Source of the DNA: Shouchella miscanthi
GTDB lineage: Bacteria; Bacillota; Bacilli; Bacillales; Bacillaceae_D
Length of the DNA: 64,000 nt
Direction: 5' to 3'
Assembly (NCBI RefSeq): GCF_007725405.1
Contig: NZ_CP042163.1
Span: 2,728,001-2,792,000, forward strand
A program made the translations under genes and the position numbers. Under the pieces are notes generated by a model, which ran no database searches, was not told the origin of the DNA, and was given only the letters and a program-made list of their open reading frames with translations. Positions 44,165 through 53,610 of the stretch are shown here, in pieces; positions within the stretch are counted from its first letter, which is position 1; each line of letters starts with the position of its first letter.

Positions 44165-44821
44165 TTACGTTGCTGAGATAAAGGTTTGATAAAAGCCACT
44201 TAGCTCGTTCGCCAACGTGCGAGTTCTAGATAAATTCACTTTCGTTGACTCTTCTGCGCTGTCTCTTTTCACATTCTGTAAAAACGACTGGACTGGTAAA
44301 TGGTAGGCTGTAAATAGTTTTTTATCCAAATTTGCTACTATCTTTCTATCACAATGCTTTAACCCATATTGTCTACTCATTTCTTTTTTAAATCGTTTTA
44401 ACGTGACCTCGTCATCTTGGTAATGAAGAAAACAGTCTTCTAAGGACAAGAGTGGATTAATAAAGGCTGCAGCTCGTATATGAATGTCATCTGAGCAACA
44501 TAACTGCTGCGCTATAAGCGCCCCTGTTCCTTCCGCACATAAGAATATTTTTTCGTTAATGGTTTCTTGACGCAATAAAAGCTGAATTAAATGTTCAGCA
44601 TGCTTTACCGCTTTTTTTGAACCCCATTCAGCAATTAAGAGCCCTGAAGAAAATACGGTATACCCTTTTTTTACAAATGGATCAATAAAGTGCTCAGCAT
44701 GACCTGAATGGAGGGTTTGATAATCAAGTAACATAAATATGGCATAGCCGTTAGGCTTCTCCGGAATACAATAGCTATTTTTACAGCCATTTAAGTCAAT
44801 GTAGCGGACATAAACAGGCAT
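44165..44821 (-). CDS. Alpha/beta-hydrolase-like protein with altered nucleophile elbow
   Basis: A 218-aa protein with an alpha/beta-hydrolase pattern: YAIFMLLDYQTLHSGHAEHF, then FLCAEGTGALIAQQL at the nucleophile elbow. In active enzymes the elbow reads G-x-S-x-G; here it is A-E-G-T-G, so Ser is replaced by Glu or the elbow is degenerate. A Ser-independent or non-catalytic role is possible. ATG 44821 has AGGAGA 10 nt upstream, against only 1 nt for the ATG at 44830. B. subtilis has yjaU near this place. Confidence 0.65.
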   Translation of the reverse strand: MPVYVRYIDLNGCKNSYCIPEKPNGYAIFMLLDYQTLHSGHAEHFIDPFVKKGYTVFSSGLLIAEWGSKKAVKHAEHLIQLLLRQETINEKIFLCAEGTGALIAQQLCCSDDIHIRAAAFINPLLSLEDCFLHYQDDEVTLKRFKKEMSRQYGLKHCDRKIVANLDKKLFTAYHLPVQSFLQNVKRDSAEESTKVNLSRTRTLANELSGFYQTFISAT

Positions 44822-44914
44822 AGTGTCCATCTCTCCTGAACGATATAGATTCGTAATAGCTTATGTTTTTCCAGCAAAAAGTGAAAGCAAATTAGAAAAG
44901 AAATTCATCAATCC

Positions 44915-44957
44915 ATAAAAAAAAGCTATACACACCTATTGAAAGGGTGTACAGCTT
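44915..44957 (-). terminator. Terminator of yjzC
   Basis: A 12-14-bp stem with a bulge (44923-44937 with 44945-44956) and a minus-strand run of eight T, 16 bp after the yjzC stop. Confidence 0.75.
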
Positions 44958-44972
44958 GGTCATGTGAGATGG

Positions 44973-45152
44973 TTATGGCTTACGTTTTTGCGTCCATTTT
45001 CGATCATCATTTGTTAATTCTGGAAAAACATCTCCAGCTTGCAAATGAACCGATTTTGGACGAGTAACCATACTTCCGGTTTCACCAATTTCGACGTAAA
45101 TTCCATTATTAGGCGCTTTTTGTCCAGCAGTAAATTGTTTGTTTTGGCCCAT
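44973..45152 (-). CDS. yjzC: YjzC-like small protein
   Basis: A 59-aa protein starting M-G-Q-N-K-Q-F-T-A-G-Q-K-A-P and ending RKWTQKRKP, close to B. subtilis YjzC, which also lies beside argF. One beta-rich domain with a basic tail; function unknown. GGTGGTGGAG precedes the ATG. Confidence 0.88.
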   Translation of the reverse strand: MGQNKQFTAGQKAPNNGIYVEIGETGSMVTRPKSVHLQAGDVFPELTNDDRKWTQKRKP

Positions 45153-45187
45153 TTCTCCACCACCTTTAACAAAAAGGATTCCCTACA

Positions 45188-46144
45188 CTAGCATCCATTA
45201 TGTGAAATTACAGAGGCCAAAATAGCTTTTTGAACATGAAGTCGATTTTCTGCTTGATCGTATACAACAGATTGTGCACTATCAATGACTCCGCTTGTCA
45301 CTTCTTCATCTCGATGTGCAGGAAGACAATGCATAAATATCGCCTTCGAATCAGCTTCAGCCATTAAGCCTTCATTTACTTGATAGGGTTTCAAGTCTTG
45401 ACTATGTTTGCTTTGCTCGTTTTCATAACCCATACTCGTCCATACGTCTGTATAGATGATGTCAGCTCCTTTAGCCGCGACGAGTGGATCCTGCTCCACC
45501 TTAATGATCGCACCGGTCTCCTTTGCTTGTTCCTTCGCTCGAACGAAAATTTCGCTATCAACTTCGTAACCATCAGGGCTTGAAATCGTAACATTCATCC
45601 CTGTTTTGGCACCCACAGCCATTAAAGAGTGAGCTACATTGTTTCCATCACCAACATATACAAGGGTGAGGCCTTTCAAAGCCCCTTTTTTCTCTTTAAT
45701 CGTCAGAGCATCAGCAAGCGCTTGACAAGGGTGATAGGCGTCTGTTAAAGCGTTAATAACAGGAACCGTTGCATGGGTTGCAAATTCCTCTACAGTTTGA
45801 TGTGAGTTCGTTCGAATCATGATGGCGTCAACATAACGAGATAGTACATTTGCCGTATCTTTTATTGGCTCTCCTCGACCAATTTGTAAGTCTTTCGGGC
45901 TTAAAAATAATGCATGCCCACCTAATTGTGTCATCCCTACCTCAAACGACACTCGAGTTCTTGTTGACGCGTTCTCAAAAATCATACCGAGTGATTTCCC
46001 GCGTAAAAGTTCGTTTAACTCTCCCTTTTGAGTCGCTTGTTTTAATTCACTTGCTTTCATTAACAAATAATCAATTTCCTCGACGGTATAGTCAAGCAAG
46101 GTTAACATATGTTTTCCGGTTAAATTGATGGCAGTGCTTTGCAT
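45188..46144 (-). CDS. argF: Ornithine carbamoyltransferase
   Basis: Condenses ornithine and carbamoyl phosphate to citrulline, 318 aa. STRTR (FENASTRTRVSF) binds carbamoyl phosphate; HPCQALAD and MHCLPAHR complete the active site. ATG 46144 has AAGGAG 9 nt upstream and lies 25 bp inside the carB 3' end. Last gene of argCJBD-carAB-argF. Confidence 0.97.
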   Translation of the reverse strand: MQSTAINLTGKHMLTLLDYTVEEIDYLLMKASELKQATQKGELNELLRGKSLGMIFENASTRTRVSFEVGMTQLGGHALFLSPKDLQIGRGEPIKDTANVLSRYVDAIMIRTNSHQTVEEFATHATVPVINALTDAYHPCQALADALTIKEKKGALKGLTLVYVGDGNNVAHSLMAVGAKTGMNVTISSPDGYEVDSEIFVRAKEQAKETGAIIKVEQDPLVAAKGADIIYTDVWTSMGYENEQSKHSQDLKPYQVNEGLMAEADSKAIFMHCLPAHRDEEVTSGVIDSAQSVVYDQAENRLHVQKAILASVISHNGC

Positions 46145-49100
46145 AGTGTCGACTCCTTTTTCACATTTAATGGGTCTCGCCACTCCGCTATTGACTTTAA
46201 TCGGAAGGACGGATGATCATAATAATAAAGACTGGCAGCAACGGTAGCTTGTTCTGTAAAGACCGACAATTGCTGTGCAAGCGCTTGATGGCGATACCTT
46301 TCATTGCCTGGTTGCCCTGGTAGTGTTAGGTCAATTAGCGCCTTCGCGCCAGTTGTTTCAATCCACTTTTCAAATTGGTCCGTTTCAATGGTAAAGCCAG
46401 CTTCTTGCAGTAAAGGTGAGACGTATTCTTCTATGCCAGCTTCTACCTGTAAGAAAACGGATTTGTTCAGATGATCTTCAAACAATGATGGCAACGTCTC
46501 AAATGGTGCACTTACTTTCGCTAGAGCCTCTTCTGGCGTTTCACCGATCATTAATAATTCTCCCGTTGATTTCATTTCTGCTCCTAATTTTGGATCAAGA
46601 CCAGACAATTTCCCGTATGAGAATACAGGTGCTTTAGCCGCAAAGAAGGACGGCTTCTGTTTTCTTATAGGAAGCTGATCAATGGTTTCCCCTAGCATTA
46701 ATCTTGTTGCATAAGCAACAAATGGTTCACCTGTTAGCTTTGCGAGGAGTGGCACTGTACGAGAAGCACGAGGATTTACTTCAATAACATAAATGTCCTC
46801 TCCTTGCACAACAAATTGAATGTTAAAAATGCCCTTGAAGGCCATCGCATCGGCTAGTTTTTTGGCGATGATTTCTAAACGATTCTGAATCGCATTGCTT
46901 ACACGATAAGGTGGCGTAATAGCCAAACTATCGCCAGAGTGAACGCCTGCTTGTTCCACATGTTCAAACATACCAGCGACATAAATCTCTTCTCCATCTG
47001 TTAACACATCCACATCTATTTCAACACCTTGTACATACGTATCCATAAGGAGTGGAAATAACCCTTTATACGGATGATCCTTTAAATAATCTTCCACTTG
47101 TTCTTTCGTTTGTAATATGGCCATCCCTTGACCTCCAATAACAAACGAAGGTCGCACTAATATTGGAAATGTTGCTTCATCACAATAATCGAACGCTTCC
47201 TCTATCGATGAAACGGCCACACCAGGAATCGGTTCCACGCCAATTGTTGAAAGTAATGTATAAAAAGCATCACGTTCTTCCAGCTCATCTACACAAGCGG
47301 AAGAAACACCAAATACATGAATTCCTGCTTGTTCAAGCTCCTTTGTCAGTTTTATGCCAGTCTGACCACCTAGCGTTACAACAACGCCTTCAACATGTTC
47401 ATGATTTACAATAGCCACTACATCTTCAAGAGCGAGAGGTTCAAAGTAAAGGCGGTCTGCGGTCATGTAGTCTGTGCTAACAGTCTCTGGGTTGTTATTA
47501 ATGATAATGGCTTCATAACCAAGCTCACGAATCGTCTTTGCGCCATGAACGGAACAATAATCAAATTCAATCCCCTGACCAATTCGAATAGGGCCTGAAC
47601 CAATAATGATAATTTTTTTGTTGGGTGAAGGAAGACTTTCATTTTCGCCAAAGTAGCTTGAATAAAAGTAAGGTGTTTGTGCTTCAAATTCTCCAGCACA
47701 TGTATCAACCATCTTATAAACAGGTTTGATTCCCATTTCTAGACGCGTGTCTCTTACTTCCACTTCAGTGACTCCCCATAGATTGGCTACGTTTTGATCG
47801 GAAAAACCTGCTTTTTTGTAGTCTTCCATTTGGCTTTTCGTTACAGATTGTAAAGAACCGGCCTTCAAATCGTTCTCTACTTCAATTAGGCTTGCAAAAC
47901 GTTGCAAGAAAAAGCGATCTATTTTCGTTTCTTGATGAAGCTCTTCAACATTTATTCCACGGCGAAGAAGTTCAAACAGAATAAAGAGGCGACGATCATC
48001 AGCTTGACTCATTAACGTCCAAAGGTAGGACGTCTCGTCTTTATCAAACTCGCCTCTTGCTAAATCTTCAATACCAATCTCCAGTGACCGAATGGCCTTT
48101 TGCAGCGCAGCACCAAAAGACCGCTCAATTGCCATCACTTCACCTGTAGCTTTCATTTGTGTCCCGAGGGTTCGATCAGCTTGATAAAATTTATCAAATG
48201 GCCAGCGTGGAAATTTTACAATGCAATAATCCAAGGCTGGTTCAAAGCTTGCGTACGTGTGACCTGTAACAGGATTTAACAGTTCGTGTAAGTGATAACC
48301 AACCGCTAACTTGGCAGCAATACGGGCAATGGGATATCCTGTTGCCTTTGATGCAAGTGCCGAAGAACGTGAAACCCGAGGATTCACTTCAATTAAGTAA
48401 TATTGATCACTATGCGGATCAAGCGCAAATTGAATATTACAACCACCGATAATGCCTAGCGCGCGAATGATTTTTGTTGAAGCCGAACGAAGCATTTGAT
48501 AATCCCGGTCAGTCAACGTTTGTGATGGTGCTACAACAATTGAATCTCCTGTGTGAATGCCAACTGGGTCAATGTTTTCCATATTACAAATCGTAATACA
48601 CGTATCGTTCGAATCACGCATCACTTCATACTCAATTTCTTTAAACCCTGCAATGCTTTTTTCAATCAAGCATTGATTAATCGGGCTCTGTCTAATTCCA
48701 TTGGCCACAATTGTACGCAACTGATTCACATTCTGGGCAATTCCGCCCCCGGAACCACCAAGGGTATAGGCAGGTCTAACAATAATAGGAAAATCAATTT
48801 TCTCAGAAAAAGCAACGGCTTCTTCAACCGTGTGGATAATGTCACTTTCAGGGACAGGTTCTTGTAATTCATTCATTAAATCACGGAATCGTTCTCGATC
48901 CTCCCCTTTTTTTATTGACTCAATGGGTGTGCCCAACAAGCTCACGCCATATTTCTCAAGGGTTCCTTCATCATGAAGTTTTAACGCTAAATTTAATCCT
49001 GTTTGACCACCAAGCGTAGCCAATAGACCATCTGGTTTTTCTTTTTTTATAATATTTTCTACTGTCGCAGCCGTCAATCGTTCAAAATAAACAACATCAG

Positions 49101-49278
49101 CACAGTGCTCATCTGTCATAACGGTTGCTGGGTTAGGGTTTAGTAAAATTACGCGAATGCCTTCTTCTTTTAATGCAAGACATCCTTGTGTCCCCGCATA
49201 ATCAAATTCTGCTGCCTGACCAATCACAATGGGTCCTGATCCGATGACTAACACGCTTTTTATGGAATGGTTATGCAT
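46120..49278 (-). CDS. carB: Carbamoyl-phosphate synthase large chain (arginine-linked)
   Basis: Synthesises carbamoyl phosphate from bicarbonate, ammonia and two ATP; 1052 aa. Two ATP-grasp halves, each opening with a Rossmann motif (LVIGSGPIVIGQAAEFDY, IIIGSGPIRIGQGIEFDY). The short C-terminal allosteric domain and operon context mark the arginine-regulated isozyme. Overlaps carA by 8 bp. Confidence 0.97.
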   Translation of the reverse strand: MHNHSIKSVLVIGSGPIVIGQAAEFDYAGTQGCLALKEEGIRVILLNPNPATVMTDEHCADVVYFERLTAATVENIIKKEKPDGLLATLGGQTGLNLALKLHDEGTLEKYGVSLLGTPIESIKKGEDRERFRDLMNELQEPVPESDIIHTVEEAVAFSEKIDFPIIVRPAYTLGGSGGGIAQNVNQLRTIVANGIRQSPINQCLIEKSIAGFKEIEYEVMRDSNDTCITICNMENIDPVGIHTGDSIVVAPSQTLTDRDYQMLRSASTKIIRALGIIGGCNIQFALDPHSDQYYLIEVNPRVSRSSALASKATGYPIARIAAKLAVGYHLHELLNPVTGHTYASFEPALDYCIVKFPRWPFDKFYQADRTLGTQMKATGEVMAIERSFGAALQKAIRSLEIGIEDLARGEFDKDETSYLWTLMSQADDRRLFILFELLRRGINVEELHQETKIDRFFLQRFASLIEVENDLKAGSLQSVTKSQMEDYKKAGFSDQNVANLWGVTEVEVRDTRLEMGIKPVYKMVDTCAGEFEAQTPYFYSSYFGENESLPSPNKKIIIIGSGPIRIGQGIEFDYCSVHGAKTIRELGYEAIIINNNPETVSTDYMTADRLYFEPLALEDVVAIVNHEHVEGVVVTLGGQTGIKLTKELEQAGIHVFGVSSACVDELEERDAFYTLLSTIGVEPIPGVAVSSIEEAFDYCDEATFPILVRPSFVIGGQGMAILQTKEQVEDYLKDHPYKGLFPLLMDTYVQGVEIDVDVLTDGEEIYVAGMFEHVEQAGVHSGDSLAITPPYRVSNAIQNRLEIIAKKLADAMAFKGIFNIQFVVQGEDIYVIEVNPRASRTVPLLAKLTGEPFVAYATRLMLGETIDQLPIRKQKPSFFAAKAPVFSYGKLSGLDPKLGAEMKSTGELLMIGETPEEALAKVSAPFETLPSLFEDHLNKSVFLQVEAGIEEYVSPLLQEAGFTIETDQFEKWIETTGAKALIDLTLPGQPGNERYRHQALAQQLSVFTEQATVAASLYYYDHPSFRLKSIAEWRDPLNVKKESTLCKALPSI

Positions 49279-50347
49279 ATAGATGATCTCTCTCCTTTAG
49301 CGCCACAGTTTGAATAAACTCATCAAAAATGGCGTTTGAATCCATTGGTCCGGGGCTTGCTTCTGGGTGAAATTGTACTGTCATGATTGGTAAATGCTTG
49401 TGCATAAGCCCCTCAACGCTTTTATCGTTCACATTAACATAGCGAACGTCAAAATCAGTCTTTTGAATGGATGCCTCGTTTACAACGTAACTATGATTTT
49501 GACTTGTCATATAGACTCGGTTCGTTTGATAGTCCAAAACGGGTTGATTTGCTCCTCGGTGACCGAACGTTAGTTTTTCTGTTTCACCGCCAAACGCTAA
49601 AGCTAAAAGCTGATGACCTAGGCAAATCCCTAATGATGGATACGTAGTTGCCAGTTCATAGATAGTCGTTAAACAGGATTCTAGTTTTTTGGGGTTTCCG
49701 GGACCATTTGAGAAGATCAGTCCATCTGGTTTTAAAGCATCAATGGCTTCTTTTTTTGTCTCATAAGGCACTACGGTTACTTTCATTCCTTTTGCGACAA
49801 GTTCAATGGCAATAGACTGTTTATAACCGTAATCGATAAGAACAATGTGTTTTGTTCCTTCCTCGTTGAAGATCTTTTGATCTTTCGTACTGACAAATGG
49901 GACAACATCTTTGTGTTCAAGTCCTTCGTTTTCTTTAACTGACTGACTAGCGTCTGTTGTCATTGTTGCTTTCATATCTCCATGTTTACGAATACGTTTG
50001 ACGATTGCTCTTGTATCTACTTGCGTCATATATGGAATGCCATGTTTTTCTAAGTACATACAAAAGCTCTCTACTTGACTATAATGGGAAGGATTTTCCT
50101 CTACTTCAGCTAAAATGACGCCCTCTACTTTCGGACCTTCGCTTTCAAAATCCCTTTCATTTACGCCATAGTTTCCAATCATTGGATACGTAAAGACAAC
50201 AATTTGTCCTTTAAATGAAGGGTCACTAACTACTTCTTGATAACCCGTCATTCCTGTAAAGAAGACAATTTCTCCGTTAACAGGTTCCTTCCCGTGCCAC
50301 AAACCTTCAAATTGCTCTCCACTCTCTAATAAAACGTACCCTTTCAC
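49271..50347 (-). CDS. carA: Carbamoyl-phosphate synthase small chain
   Basis: Glutamine amidotransferase subunit, 358 aa, releasing ammonia for CarB. N-terminal domain FFTGMTGYQEVVSDPS; class I amidotransferase with nucleophile Cys in SLGICLGHQLLALAFGG and the catalytic His in QFHPEASPGP. GTG start with GAGGTG 7 nt upstream. Confidence 0.96.
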   Translation of the reverse strand: MKGYVLLESGEQFEGLWHGKEPVNGEIVFFTGMTGYQEVVSDPSFKGQIVVFTYPMIGNYGVNERDFESEGPKVEGVILAEVEENPSHYSQVESFCMYLEKHGIPYMTQVDTRAIVKRIRKHGDMKATMTTDASQSVKENEGLEHKDVVPFVSTKDQKIFNEEGTKHIVLIDYGYKQSIAIELVAKGMKVTVVPYETKKEAIDALKPDGLIFSNGPGNPKKLESCLTTIYELATTYPSLGICLGHQLLALAFGGETEKLTFGHRGANQPVLDYQTNRVYMTSQNHSYVVNEASIQKTDFDVRYVNVNDKSVEGLMHKHLPIMTVQFHPEASPGPMDSNAIFDEFIQTVALKERDHLYA

Positions 50348-50362
50348 ACTCTATCACCTCGT

Positions 50363-50404
50363 AAAGAATAAATATTCTTTTTATCGGATAAAAATACATT
50401 TATG
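50363..50404 (-). promoter_or_regulatory. ARG-box-like sites upstream of carA
   Basis: AAAGAATA-AA-TATTCTTT (50363-50380), a perfect 8-bp dyad, and beside it GATAAAAATACATTTATG (50387-50404), resembling the AhrC/ArgR box seen before argC. They fall in the 75-bp gap between argD and carA, so carAB-argF may have separate arginine control. Confidence 0.5.
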
Positions 50405-50422
50405 TGTAAAAAAAATGCCCGT

Positions 50423-51574
50423 TTATCCGTTTTGTTCAATGTCTGTTAAAACAGTCTTTAGTATTAGTTGAGCTTCTTTCCACTCTTGTTTCGTTATTGT
50501 AAGTGGCGGTAATAATCTAGTTACATGAGCACCTGCAGGCAATAATAACAATCCTCTTTCTTCACACCTATGAATAACTTGCTGTGCTTCCACTGTCGTT
50601 TCAAGTCCAATAAGGAAGCCACTGCCACGGATGTCTTTCACAATAGAACATGTGGATAGCTCTTTTTTTAATTCTTTTACCCATTCGTCTGCATGCGTGC
50701 GGATCGTTGTCAAGAACGCAGGTTCATAAATGTCTAAAACAGCTTTTACAATAGCCATTCCTAACGGATTTCCACCGAACGTTGAGCCGTGTGAGCCTGC
50801 TTGAAACGATTCAATTAATGGTTTCTTTCCTAACATGGCGCCGACTGGGAACCCGTTTCCTAGTCCTTTAGCGACCGTCACAATATCCGGATCCAACCGA
50901 TAGTGTTCATAAGCAAAAAACGTACCTGTTCGACCGATTCCTGTTTGGATTTCATCAATGATTAGCAAAAGATTGTGTTTTTCTTTAAGGGTGTTGATGG
51001 CTTCCACATACGCTTCGTTGATCACATGTACGCCACCTTCTCCTTGAACAACTTCAATCATAATGGCGGCTGTATCCTCTTGCACGGCTAATTCGAGTGC
51101 ATCGGTATCGTTAAAATCAACATAGGTAAAGGAAGATAGTAAAGGACCGTATCCTTCATGAATAGCGGCTTGACCTGTGGCGGCCATAGAACCTAGCGTT
51201 CTTCCATGGAACGATTGCTTCATCGATATAATATGTGACTTGCCAGTAGCTTTTCTAGCAAGCTTGATTGCTGCTTCATTTGCTTCTGCACCGCTATTGC
51301 AGAAAAACACCGCATCACAACTACTTTTTTCAACAAGCTGTTTTGCTGCTTGTTCTTGAACTTCATAATGGAATAAGTTGGAGCCATGCCATAATAAATC
51401 TGCCTGTTTGTGCAATGCTTGCACGATACTTGGGTGATTATGCCCTAAATTCGTAACGGCGATGCCAGACATAAAATCAAGGTATCGTTTGCCGTCTTGA
51501 CTGTATAAAAACGCTCCCTTACCTTGGGTTAACTGGATATCTTTCTTTTTATAAGTAGGAAATAAATAGCTCAT
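50423..51574 (-). CDS. argD: Acetylornithine aminotransferase
   Basis: PLP-dependent class III aminotransferase, 383 aa, converting N-acetylglutamate semialdehyde to N-acetylornithine. FFCNSGAEANEAAIKLARK, LIIDEIQTGIGRTG (Asp to PLP) and TVAKGLGNGFPVGAM with the Schiff-base Lys. ATG 51574 is used, GGAG lying 6 nt before it. Follows argB by 15 bp. Confidence 0.95.
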   Translation of the reverse strand: MSYLFPTYKKKDIQLTQGKGAFLYSQDGKRYLDFMSGIAVTNLGHNHPSIVQALHKQADLLWHGSNLFHYEVQEQAAKQLVEKSSCDAVFFCNSGAEANEAAIKLARKATGKSHIISMKQSFHGRTLGSMAATGQAAIHEGYGPLLSSFTYVDFNDTDALELAVQEDTAAIMIEVVQGEGGVHVINEAYVEAINTLKEKHNLLLIIDEIQTGIGRTGTFFAYEHYRLDPDIVTVAKGLGNGFPVGAMLGKKPLIESFQAGSHGSTFGGNPLGMAIVKAVLDIYEPAFLTTIRTHADEWVKELKKELSTCSIVKDIRGSGFLIGLETTVEAQQVIHRCEERGLLLLPAGAHVTRLLPPLTITKQEWKEAQLILKTVLTDIEQNG

Positions 51575-51589
51575 AATCGACTCCATTCT

Positions 51590-52354
51590 TTATGGGACAA
51601 GCGTTCCTTTCTCAATAACCGTGCCACTTTCTACAGTTAATCGCTCTTTTCCACTTACAATACGCACTCGCTGCAAATGTTCAGAAAGACTATCCAGTGC
51701 ACCTGTCACTTTAGGAATCATTCCGCCTGTAATGTCCCCTTGTTCAATAAATTTCTTAATGTCTATTTCATTTAGTTTAGCTTGTTTCTCGGCTTTAATA
51801 TAAACACCATCTACATCAGTCACAACAATAAACTCTTCTGCAGCTAAAGCTTTTGCCACGGATGAAGCAACTGTATCTGCATTAATATTTACTTGCTTGC
51901 CACATGCCGTTAAGCCTAACGGAGAAACAACCGGAACCATTTGTTCACGAAGTGCCGTTTCTAACACTTCTGTATGAACCATCTTCACATCACCAACTAA
52001 GCCTAATCGTTGTTCATCCATTAAAGTTGCATGAATGAAACGGTGATCATACCCGTTTAACGAAATCGCGTTCATTCCTAGAGCTTGAAGTTGATTAACA
52101 ATGGATTGGTTCACCTGATGAAACAAGACATCCTTTACAATCGTTAGCACCGGTGCAGTTGTCTTTCGTAACCCTTGTTCAAATTCGACTTCAATGTTGG
52201 CTTTCTGCAATTGGTCATTAATAGCTGGCCCACCACCGTGAACGATAATAAGTTCCTCACCTGAGCGCTGACGCTCAATTAGACCATTGTAAAAATCTTC
52301 ACTAAGTTCAGCTAGCATGCTTCCACCAATTTTTATAACCGTTCGTTTGCTCAC
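51590..52354 (-). CDS. argB: Acetylglutamate kinase
   Basis: Phosphorylates N-acetylglutamate, 254 aa. Glycine-rich KIGGSML and VHGGGPAIN bind ATP and substrate; NINADTVASSVAKAL and GGMIPKV are conserved. GTG 52354 is the start, AGGAGG lying 8 nt before it; the ATG at 52417 lies in argJ. Confidence 0.96.
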   Translation of the reverse strand: MSKRTVIKIGGSMLAELSEDFYNGLIERQRSGEELIIVHGGGPAINDQLQKANIEVEFEQGLRKTTAPVLTIVKDVLFHQVNQSIVNQLQALGMNAISLNGYDHRFIHATLMDEQRLGLVGDVKMVHTEVLETALREQMVPVVSPLGLTACGKQVNINADTVASSVAKALAAEEFIVVTDVDGVYIKAEKQAKLNEIDIKKFIEQGDITGGMIPKVTGALDSLSEHLQRVRIVSGKERLTVESGTVIEKGTLVP

Positions 52355-52367
52355 GTATGATGACCTC

Positions 52368-53597
52368 CTAAGTACGATACCCTGCATTGATACGAACATA
52401 GTCATAGGATAAATCACAGCCCCATGCTTTCCCTACTCCTGTACCTACATGGAGATTAACTGAAATAACGATCGTTTCTTCATCTGTCATATAAGTCGTT
52501 ATCGCTTTATCGTTCGTTCCGCATGGTTCGCTTTCCTTTAGCGTTGCATATGGACCAATAGCAATATCAATTAGATCCGGAGAAATCGTGCAACCACTAT
52601 AACCAATTGCACAAATAATCCTACCCCAATTGCCATCTTTCCCAAATACTGCTGTCTTCACTAAATCGGAACCTACTATTGTTTTCGCTATTATTCCTGC
52701 TTCGTCATTGGATTTTGCACCAACTACCTGTACCTCAATAAGCTTTGTCGCACCTTCTCCATCTCGAGCAATCATTTTAGCAAGCTCTGTTGCACAAAGC
52801 TGAAATGCTTCTTGAAAAACAGCCCATTGTGGATGGTCTTGGTTAAGCTGATTATGCTGCACCTTGTTAGACGCCAAGGCAAGAACCATATCATTTGTAG
52901 AGGAGTCACCGTCTACGGTTATTCGATTGAATGTTTTATTTGTTACGTCTTTTAATAATTGTTGTAGCTCGTTGCCTTGAATCGTTGCGTCTGTAACTAA
53001 AAAACTAAGCATCGTCGCCATATTTGGATGTATCATCCCCGAACCTTTTGCAACCCCAGCAATACGAACTGCCTGCTCATCGATAACAAATTCTACACAA
53101 ATTTCTTTTGTTGTCGTATCTGTTGTTAGAATGGCTTCCGCAAAGCTTGCTTGGCTTTCTGTTAATGATAACGTTTTGATTCCTGTTCTTACTTTCTTCA
53201 TTGGCAACGGTTCGCCAATCACACCTGTCGAAGAAACAGCCACATCGGTTTCATTGAGATTTAATTTCTCTGCTACACATTTTTGCATTTCCTCGGCATC
53301 AATCATCCCTTGTTTACCCGTACAAGCGTTGGCATTGCCGCTATTTACAACGACTGCTTGTAACGTACCTGTAGTTTCAATAAGAGATTTCGTAAGACGA
53401 AGCGGCGCTGCTTGGATTTGATTTGTCGTAAATACACCAGCTGCCTCTGCTACGTTCGAACAATAAATGAGTCCAAGATCAGGTTTTTCTCGTTTTAACC
53501 CGCAATGAGTGCCAGCTGTATGAAACCCTTGCACATCGTCAATACAGCCGTTTTTTATTATGTTTATCTGTTCATGTTGTTGCTCATTTAAAATCAC
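52368..53597 (-). CDS. argJ: Bifunctional ornithine acetyltransferase / N-acetylglutamate synthase
   Basis: Recycles the acetyl group from acetylornithine to glutamate, 409 aa. Self-cleaves before Thr in GMIHPNMATMLSFLVTDA to give two chains, the Thr being the nucleophile. Begins at GTG 53597 with GGAGG 7 nt upstream. The cyclic pathway explains the absence of argA and argE here. Confidence 0.96.
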   Translation of the reverse strand: MILNEQQHEQINIIKNGCIDDVQGFHTAGTHCGLKREKPDLGLIYCSNVAEAAGVFTTNQIQAAPLRLTKSLIETTGTLQAVVVNSGNANACTGKQGMIDAEEMQKCVAEKLNLNETDVAVSSTGVIGEPLPMKKVRTGIKTLSLTESQASFAEAILTTDTTTKEICVEFVIDEQAVRIAGVAKGSGMIHPNMATMLSFLVTDATIQGNELQQLLKDVTNKTFNRITVDGDSSTNDMVLALASNKVQHNQLNQDHPQWAVFQEAFQLCATELAKMIARDGEGATKLIEVQVVGAKSNDEAGIIAKTIVGSDLVKTAVFGKDGNWGRIICAIGYSGCTISPDLIDIAIGPYATLKESEPCGTNDKAITTYMTDEETIVISVNLHVGTGVGKAWGCDLSYDYVRINAGYRT

Positions 53598-53610
53598 GGC
53601 TTTACCTCCA

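Noticed and set aside
44831-44914. A further small gene between the hydrolase-like gene and yjzC
   Set aside because: No frame with a ribosome site; it is leader sequence.
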